In this document: positions 31,301-31,572 of the stretch, piece by piece
Layout: the number at the start of each line of letters is the position of its first letter
Position numbering within the stretch: the stretch's first letter is position 1
DNA from: a virus
IMG/VR virus record: IMGVR_UViG_3300049484_000195
Coordinates: 1-31,572 of that record
DNA: 31,572 nt
Reading direction: 5' to 3' (one strand)
Notes under the pieces: model-generated
Told to the model about the DNA's origin: nothing
Databases searched by the model: none
What the model saw: only the letters and a program-made list of their open reading frames with translations
Made by a program: the position numbers and the translations under genes

Positions 31301-31572
31301 ACCTGATACCAACTCAGGATTAGTAACACAAGTAGTGCAAAATATAACATCACAAATACCAGGATTATCTACAACCGTACCCAAAAGACTAAACACCTTT
31401 GGTATGCCTGTAGAAAACCAGAACAGATTAGCTAATGCTTTCTTACCAGTAAATGTTTCTACTGAAAACAAAGCATTCAGAAACATATATGAACTTAGGA
31501 GTTCTAACTATCAATACAACCAACTCAAAAAACAACTTGATACTTTTATCGAACAGGGAAATAAAGAAGGTG
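28359..31572 (+). CDS. Giant internal virion protein, partial (runs off window)
   Basis: An open frame of 1071 codons from ATG 28359 to the window edge without a stop. Residues of about 140-210 are Gly-rich and hydrophobic (GAGQLIGGAGQLVGGAGAIY), which could insert in or cross a membrane. A middle helical region carries Lys/Glu-rich stretches. Near residue 585, RYNAMLSSPKTQIVNISSNL resembles a motif found in phage internal or polyvalent proteins. Residues of about 790-1030, from FPFINIGTNLAKAGVEGNPV through NYPSQFIPFRALMGWATRLV, resemble large polyvalent protein domain LPD38. Such proteins are ejected with DNA and may aid genome entry. No lytic transglycosylase motif is seen in this part. Confidence 0.8.
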   Translation, partial: MSSIFQKYRDILRQKVAQVASGPRLNNFASYTLPQVKARIASSPYLNRVANRATNNPYGSTPLSPTAIGHAVQGTQFLSNIANQYANKPNTPGFLDDVGRMTAGTTSKLLKVGSYPLKLSQTGSQNMVSGSQNIVSGTLNKNLDQGLKGAGQLIGGAGQLVGGAGAIYYGGKTLGSGGVKGIASRALQGAGLNLAIGTGAQLLTGGGLPTKEQAKKYLQSGVENSWTLAFTGGLTDKVLSKFAPTLVGNAITTPFRNGEVAQGLKQVFMRALAEVPAENTAFTWLNRLDEPSKRTFMEDWMLSLPGSVTQNLISAAGQGSFEILRNKESRKAVSDVLQETIRKWNTPVTTMKLDASGKRIKMPMWKYEWKKNQPGGLTTKDINELSIEDYAKQKGITVKEAEAEFKQKIESPPISKVKSRMDLTETGKQTVDNAYLKIKNEMEKIAGRPITHKEVLKMAQATQSNLIKTLGRNETLKQEASLVKLGQEINELANTGTVTEEMVKKLKQYVTSGTNTARLLEIRKQQLEPTTPQGRMITQYLENILKVNNDLNGVLKASKGVNWDDAESVGKFYRQFVQPSLEDWADKVRYNAMLSSPKTQIVNISSNLQGTGMLYPIQKEVEGIVDIFHSALTGSDRTRYLGEGIEYAKGYYGNIGSAWNDFVSTVKRNNISENPDFRNIPLAEKGTGLRLWDDILSSPGLALEAFDKFFRNLTETGLERSSAYRTEASGGKIPMSSSNEITAKAEKLLFRAPLDTKGEGVVSDTLTAGARWVAQARYSKNKYFRYLAKMTFPFINIGTNLAKAGVEGNPVLGTANLVGNKEKTEAVAKLVMGGVFTAIGSAMALGGKLTGQAPTDPTKKKAFYDANMKPWSVKVGDNWISYDKLHPLIAFQLATAASIAERLKNGSITDDSAEKIMGGLANGLRFFADQTYFRNLSDFVDLVQGNSLSPSRMIANYPSQFIPFRALMGWATRLVDKYQRQPDTNSGLVTQVVQNITSQIPGLSTTVPKRLNTFGMPVENQNRLANAFLPVNVSTENKAFRNIYELRSSNYQYNQLKKQLDTFIEQGNKEG

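Noticed and set aside
28862-31486. Open frames on the - strand inside the giant virion gene
   Set aside because: The + frame is continuous for more than 1071 codons with domain-like features; the antisense frames lack start signals and recognisable sequence.
1-31572. CRISPR array, diversity-generating retroelement, integrase or transposase
   Set aside because: No spaced identical repeats, reverse transcriptase, recombinase or transposase motif was seen in any frame.

Overview
The window is a stretch of a tailed double-stranded DNA phage genome (Caudoviricetes). Every gene I can support is on the + strand. The order is terminase large subunit, portal, scaffold, major capsid protein, a glycosyltransferase/methyltransferase cluster, fibre genes, head-tail adaptor, nozzle, more fibre genes, and internal virion proteins. 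Adaptor, nozzle and giant internal proteins, with no tape measure, tube or sheath gene, suggest a short-tailed (podovirus-like) virion. The DNA is AT-rich, TAA and TGA both act as stops, several genes have strong AGGAGG Shine-Dalgarno (SD) sites, and the promoters look like TTGnnn-N16/18-TATAAT. These traits fit a low-GC bacterial host, but the host cannot be named from sequence alone. No integrase, repressor, tRNA or CRISPR array is visible.

Layout. 1-472 is non-coding and holds AT-rich DNA, four G-tracts, a 19-bp tandem repeat, two DnaA-box-like sites and a 12-bp tandem repeat. 0.5-7.8 kb is the packaging and head module: TerL, portal, small proteins, scaffold, SU10-like major capsid protein and two further small genes. 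RNA structures precede the scaffold gene, the capsid gene and the gene after the capsid gene. 7.9-16.6 kb is a surface-sugar cluster: a SunS-like glycosyltransferase with a GT-B N-terminal half, a separate GT-B C-terminal half fused to a methyltransferase, two tiny genes, three more methyltransferases, a left-handed beta-helix acyltransferase, a GT4-like enzyme and three GT2-like enzymes. 16.7-22.2 kb carries a repeat-rich fibre with 19 GN-[ILV]-T motifs, another sugar-transferase-like protein and a nested beta-sandwich protein. 22.3-27.2 kb carries a small virion protein, adaptor, nozzle and two fibre-like proteins. 27.3 kb to the end carries a coiled-coil virion protein with an apparent frameshift and a giant internal virion protein that runs off the window.

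The most unusual feature is a cassette found six times (before 2208, 7881, 16663, 22303, 25431 and 27265). Each has a sigma70-type promoter, a 22-35 nt spacer usually able to form a small hairpin, then a textbook intrinsic terminator (GC stem plus T-run). Five have the gene's ATG 5-13 nt after the stem and no SD in between; the sixth has an SD. Terminators normally sit upstream of promoters. Here each promoter fires into a terminator that forms the 5' UTR of the next operon. This predicts short attenuated RNAs and a phage-specific antitermination or 5'-UTR mechanism controlling the late operons.
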